Shown piece by piece: positions 60,463 through 64,000 of a stretch of DNA of 64,000 bases (the first letter of the stretch is position 1; each line of letters begins with the position of its first letter). This DNA is from Planctomycetota bacterium (lineage in GTDB: Bacteria > Planctomycetota > MHYJ01 > WSZJ01), in assembly GCA_009773755.1 (NCBI GenBank), contig WSZJ01000037.1:21566-85565 (forward strand), written 5' to 3'. The notes under the pieces were generated by a model, which saw nothing but the letters and a program-made list of their open reading frames with translations, searched no databases and was not told the origin of the DNA. Position numbers and translations under genes: made by a program.

Positions 60463-61149
60463 TTAGGCTCCGTAGGGGGAAGTCCCCATGATATCCGCGC
60501 GGAGCCTCCCGGCGTCACTCAGGCTTTGCCGAGGAGTTTTCGAACATGCCAATTCGCACTTTCCCTGGAGCATGAGCGAGGTTGCTGCGGCCATCGACGT
60601 GAGAAAGAGGATGAACTGAGAGGTCGCCGTGGCGCGATGGATCGGGACGCCAAGAATGAGGCAGAGGATCGGGACGTGAAACGCTCCCCCGCCGATTCCG
60701 AGGAGCGAGGCGACGAAGGCCGCGACGATCGATGCCGCGGCGGCCCACCGCAACGCCCCTGGCGGCGGTTCTCCCCGCTCGGCCGCCAGGATTTCCTGCC
60801 GCTTTACCACGTAAATGGCCATTGTCCCGAGGATCACGGCGAATCCGACCCGGAACCAGGGCGATTCGAGTTTCATGACGAGCAGCGTCGAGAGAAGGAC
60901 GAAGGGAATGGCAACGCCGCCGAGAATCACCGCAAGGCGGTAGTCGATCTTCCGCTGGCGGTCGTACGCGATGGCCCCAGAAAACGCGTTGAGCGCGATG
61001 ACCAGATGAGAGGTGCCGACCGCCTGAGGCACGCCGAACTTGTAGCAGTAGAGGAGGATGGGGACGAGGACGAAGCCGCCGCCGAGACCCAGGAGCGTCC
61101 CGACGAATCCGACGGCGATTCCGGTCGCGAGAAGGATGATCTCGTGCAG
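60463..61149 (-). CDS. Sulfite exporter TauE/SafE family protein, C-terminally truncated
   Basis: The protein has five to six transmembrane helices with GFVGTLLGLGGGFVLVP and ASLLGIGGGAFHVP repeats, typical for TauE/SafE. It stops after LMLQGKCELACS with a short unrelated tail, missing the last two helices. No ATG, GTG or TTG fits the N-terminus; CTG at 61149 with GGAGG upstream is the best start. It may be decayed. The family exports sulfite or sulfoacetate. Confidence 0.65.
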   Translation of the reverse strand: MHEIILLATGIAVGFVGTLLGLGGGFVLVPILLYCYKFGVPQAVGTSHLVIALNAFSGAIAYDRQRKIDYRLAVILGGVAIPFVLLSTLLVMKLESPWFRVGFAVILGTMAIYVVKRQEILAAERGEPPPGALRWAAAASIVAAFVASLLGIGGGAFHVPILCLILGVPIHRATATSQFILFLTSMAAATSLMLQGKCELACSKTPRQSLSDAGRLRADIMGTSPYGA

Positions 61150-61180
61150 CGCTGCGCCTCCAAACCGGTGGAGAGGGCGT

Positions 61181-62161
61181 CTATTTACGGGCGGGGGACG
61201 CGCGGCGTCGAGGGTTAGACCGGGCCGGCTTCCGTGCGCCCTCCAGGTCCACCGCGAACACCCGGCAATACTCCCGCGCCCGCTTTTCGATTTCGCCCGC
61301 ATCGAGCGAGAAAAGCCTTCTGAGGCCGAAGTCCTCGCACGCGAACGAAGCGAGGACGGTGCCATAAACGAGCGCGCGTTTCATTTCGTCGAACGTCGTC
61401 GCGCCGGCCCGCGCGAGATGGCCCATGAAGCCTCCGGCGAAGGAGTCTCCGGCGCCGGTCGGGTCGACGATGCGCTCGAGCGGGTAGGCGGGGAGAGCGA
61501 AGATTTCCTTTTCCGTGAAGAGCATGGCGCCGTGTTCGCCCTTCTTCACGACGACGACCTTCGGCCCCTGGGCCAGCGCCCATCGCGCGCCGGCGACGAC
61601 ATTCGGTTCGCCGGAGAGCTGGAGAAGCTCGGCGTTGTTGAGGATGAGGCCGTCGACGTCCCGGATGAGATCGATAAGCGCGGCGTGCTCGGTTTCAATC
61701 CAGAGGTTCATCGTGTCGGCGAGGATGAACTTCGGGCGGTCTACCTGGTCCAGCACGGCCCGCTGCGTCCTGGGGGACCCGTTCGCAAGGAATACGAACG
61801 GCGAATTGCGAAAGGGCGCGGGGATCTTCGGCTCGAACTTCCCGAAGACGTTCAGCTCGACGCTGACCGTTTCAGCGTTGTTCATCTCGCGTCCGTAGCG
61901 GCCGTGCCAGCGGAAGGTCTTCCCTTTCGGCATGACCTGAAGGCCGGAGACATCGATGCCGCGCTCCTCGAATTCGGCGATGTGGCGCTTCGGGAAGTCA
62001 CTGCCGACGACGCCGACCAGGCGAACCTTGGGCGCAAGCCACGCCGCGCTGTGCGAGAAGAACGTCGCGCTGCCGCCCAGCTCATCTGCGGCGTGGCCGG
62101 AAGGAGTTTCCAGTGTGTCGAAGGCGAGCGAGCCGACGACGAGCAATGAAGTCGGGGGCAT
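61181..62161 (-). CDS. PfkB-family carbohydrate kinase
   Basis: The 326-residue protein starts PPTSLLVVGSLAFDTLETP and has the DPTGAGDSFAGG catalytic motif near the C-terminus and GRYGREMNNAETV substrate segment. It may phosphorylate a sugar or nucleoside such as adenosine-like substrates; not decided. Confidence 0.88.
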   Translation of the reverse strand: MPPTSLLVVGSLAFDTLETPSGHAADELGGSATFFSHSAAWLAPKVRLVGVVGSDFPKRHIAEFEERGIDVSGLQVMPKGKTFRWHGRYGREMNNAETVSVELNVFGKFEPKIPAPFRNSPFVFLANGSPRTQRAVLDQVDRPKFILADTMNLWIETEHAALIDLIRDVDGLILNNAELLQLSGEPNVVAGARWALAQGPKVVVVKKGEHGAMLFTEKEIFALPAYPLERIVDPTGAGDSFAGGFMGHLARAGATTFDEMKRALVYGTVLASFACEDFGLRRLFSLDAGEIEKRAREYCRVFAVDLEGARKPARSNPRRRASPARK

Positions 62162-62181
62162 CAGGGGGACTCCGCGGAGGA

Positions 62182-62300
62182 GAAAAACGGCAACAACGAA
62201 AGGAAAAACGAAAAACGAAAAACAAAAAACGAAAAGTACGCCCCGTGCAGGCCCTGGTTTTCGTTTTTTGTTTTTCGTTTTTCGTTTTTTGTTTCGTTGC
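62182..62300. repeat. Word hairpin with 32-bp perfect arms (CGAAAAA words)
   Basis: Arms at 62204-62235 and 62258-62289 are exact complements made of CGAAAAA-type heptamers with one AAAAAAC variant, flanked by further imperfect pairing to 62182 and 62300. Loop 22 nt. It lies between gltX and the PfkB gene, both minus strand. The same word arm occurs at 5010-5062. Confidence 0.9.
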
Positions 62301-62308
62301 CCTTGCCG

Positions 62309-63745
62309 CTACCCCGGCGACAGCCGCTTCCTCGCCGCCTCCAGCCTCGCGAGGCACTTCTCCTTCCCGATGACTTCCATTGTCTCGGTAAGCGGCGGCG
62401 TCGCCGCCTTTCCCGTCACCGCGATCCGGATCGGCATGAACAGGTCGCCCGGCTTGATGTTCTTCGAAGTCGCGACCTCGCGCAGCTTCCCTTCCATGGC
62501 CGCGGCCGTCCATTCGCAGGACTTCAGGACCTCGACCGCCGCCGCGAGCAGCGACGCGGTCTCCGCTGCGGTCGACTTCTTCCCCACAAGAACGGCGGGA
62601 TCGTGCTCGACAGTCTCCGCGAAAAAGAACGACGTCAGCTCGCCGAAGTCCGACAGCACACGCAACCGGTCCTGGATCAGCGGAACGATCCGCTTCACGA
62701 GCGCCGGATCCTTCCCCGCCGCGCCGAAGGGCCCCAGCCGCTTCGCCAGCTCTTCCGCGGACAGCTTGCGCATGTACTGCCCGTTCATCCAGTCGAGTTT
62801 CTGCATGTCGAAGACCGGCCCGCCGGCGTTGATCTTCTCGATCGTGAATTCCTTCTCCATTTCGGCGGGCGAATAGACCTCCAGCCCCGCGGGCATCGAA
62901 AACCCCATGAGGCCGAGGAAATTCACCAGCGCCTCGGGCAGGTACCCCTGGTCCCTGTACCAGTTCAGACTCGTCGGGTTCTTGCGCTTCGAGATCTTCG
63001 ACTTGTCCTTGTTGCGCAGAAGCGGCACGTGGCACCACACGGGCGGCTCCCAGCCGAAGACCTCGTAGAGCTTGATGTGTTTCGGCGTCGAACTGATCCA
63101 TTCCTCGGCGCGGATCACGTGCGTGATTCCCATGAGGTGGTCGTCGACGACGTTTGCGAGGTGGTAGGTCGGCCAGCCGTCGCTCTTGAGGAGGATCTGG
63201 TCGTCGATCTGGTCCCACGCGAAAACGACTTCGCCGCGGACGACGTCCTTGAAGCGGCACTCGCCTTCGTTCGCGACCTTCAGCCGGATGACCCACGGCG
63301 CGCCGGCGTCGATCTGCTTTTTGACTTCGGCGGGCGGCAGGTTGCGGCAATGCCCGTCGTAGCGAGGCGCGAGCTTTGCGGCCGACTGCGCTTTTCGAAC
63401 GGCCTCCAGCCGGTCCGCCGTGCAGGTGCAGTAGTAGGCAGCGCCCTTCTCGACGAGGTCCTTCGCGTGTTTAGGGTAGATGCTCACTCTTTCGCTCTGC
63501 CGGTAGGGCCCCGTCGGCCCGCCGACGTCCGGCCCCTCGTCGTAGGTCAGCCCGAGCCACTTGAGCGACTCGAAGATCATCCGTTCCGACTCGGGATTGG
63601 ACCGCGCGCGATCCGTGTCCTCGATTCGCAGCAGAAACTGCCCGCCGTTGCGCCGGGCCCAGGTGCGGTTGAACAGGGCGACGTACGCGGTGCCGACGTG
63701 AGGATCGCCGGTCGGTGAAGGGGCGATTCGGACGCGGACGGGCAC
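62309..63745 (-). CDS. gltX: Glutamyl-tRNA synthetase
   Basis: The 478-residue class I synthetase has the HIGH-type motif PSPTGDPHVGTAYVAL and the KMSKS-type motif KISKRKNP, and a zinc-like CTCTADRLEAVRKAQ segment. GTG at 63745 with GGAG upstream is used. It charges tRNA-Glu. Confidence 0.95.
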   Translation of the reverse strand: MPVRVRIAPSPTGDPHVGTAYVALFNRTWARRNGGQFLLRIEDTDRARSNPESERMIFESLKWLGLTYDEGPDVGGPTGPYRQSERVSIYPKHAKDLVEKGAAYYCTCTADRLEAVRKAQSAAKLAPRYDGHCRNLPPAEVKKQIDAGAPWVIRLKVANEGECRFKDVVRGEVVFAWDQIDDQILLKSDGWPTYHLANVVDDHLMGITHVIRAEEWISSTPKHIKLYEVFGWEPPVWCHVPLLRNKDKSKISKRKNPTSLNWYRDQGYLPEALVNFLGLMGFSMPAGLEVYSPAEMEKEFTIEKINAGGPVFDMQKLDWMNGQYMRKLSAEELAKRLGPFGAAGKDPALVKRIVPLIQDRLRVLSDFGELTSFFFAETVEHDPAVLVGKKSTAAETASLLAAAVEVLKSCEWTAAAMEGKLREVATSKNIKPGDLFMPIRIAVTGKAATPPLTETMEVIGKEKCLARLEAARKRLSPG

Positions 63746-64000
63746 GGTGAGCTCCTGAGGGGTGCGGGCCGAAGACGGGCGGCGATGCTAGCAGCGGCTT
63801 GGCGACAGGTCAAAAGACGGGGCTGGCGGAGGCTGGCGGAAGCTGGCGGGGCTGGCGAAGGCGGGCGGAGGCTGGCGGAGGCTGGCGGAGGCTGGCGAAG
63901 GCTGAAGGAGGCCGATGGGCAGCGGCAATCGAGAGGCGATTTCCGTGAATTGTCGTTTGAGCTGGTCGAGTCGCCTATTCTCCGCTCGCCTCCGCTCGCC
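63746..64000. other. 255-bp end region with decamer tandem repeats
   Basis: No gene is seen. The region has about nine imperfect copies of a GCTGGCGGAG decamer at 63823-63912 and a C-rich direct repeat (CCGCTCGCCT) at the right edge, which may be the start of a complementary arm cut by the window end. Confidence 0.6.
63823..63912. repeat. Decamer tandem repeat (GCTGGCGGAG)
   Basis: Eight to nine copies, mostly 10 nt, with substitutions such as GCTGGCGAAG and GCGGGCGGAG. Located upstream of gltX. Confidence 0.85.

Noticed and set aside
63823..63912. CRISPR array
   Set aside because: Repeat units are 10 nt with no spacers and no cas genes.
1..64000. Sec-insertion genes (selA, selB, selD, tRNA-Sec) or IS elements
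   Set aside because: None could be recognised in the window; only two tRNA genes (Arg, His) are visible, so these would have to lie elsewhere.

Overview
The window is GC-rich bacterial chromosome with a dense, mostly unidirectional-block gene layout. No rRNA or species marker is present. The gene content (class II ribonucleotide reductase, FHA-GAF-HD-GYP sensor, zinc-ribbon/cyclase/AAA/TPR giant, HEAT and TPR secreted proteins, GlyA-GcvT fusion, short Ser/Thr kinase, scattered housekeeping genes outside large operons) fits a Planctomycetota-like or related environmental lineage; this is inference and only moderately secure.

Layout. 1-4965: secreted lipoprotein, Era GTPase, a two-gene ABC exporter and an EI24-type membrane protein. 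5084-11738: three signalling or secreted genes on the minus strand (FHA-GAF-HD-GYP, adenylate cyclase/AAA/TPR, CxxC-tailed secreted protein). 11804-15562: a regulatory phosphotransferase cluster (hpf, ptsN, ptsH, ptsI) with no sugar permease, beside a metallophosphatase. 15742-20727: glycosyltransferase, a frameshifted CvpA-like gene, truA, a small membrane protein and two tandem TPR paralogues. 20830-27937: asd, a flavin-dependent halogenase-like protein, PurS-PurL, a 58-residue mini-gene that copies the AccA N-terminus, and accA. 28034-33645: HEAT-cyclophilin lipoprotein, nrdJ, and two tandem thioredoxin-like genes that each contain an in-frame TGA followed by matching SECIS-like hairpins. 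33716-40614: DUF309, thioesterase, GIY-YIG nuclease, metallophosphatase, GNAT and repeat-domain genes. 40634-48345: a 7.7-kb integrative element lodged in a tRNA-Arg(UCU) gene, with 45-bp attachment repeats, a primase-helicase, several small helix-turn-helix proteins and a tyrosine integrase. 48431-63745: dehydrogenase, M29 aminopeptidase, GAF protein, hydrolase, tRNA-His, protein kinase, HEAT protein, GlyA-GcvT fusion, PDZ-aspartyl protease, truncated TauE/SafE, PfkB kinase and gltX.

Two things stand out. First, the pair at 32086-33645 looks like a selenoprotein family: the TGA codons align between divergent paralogues, both sit at the nucleophile position of a thioredoxin-like active site, and both are followed at exactly 23 nt by a 6-bp hairpin with the identical loop CGTGAC but different, compensated stems. 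Second, many intergenic gaps carry hairpins whose arms are built from imperfect tandem copies of a 7-10 nt word; the word changes from locus to locus while the architecture is kept. Neither a selenocysteine insertion machinery gene nor a mobile-element protein that could spread the word hairpins lies in the window.
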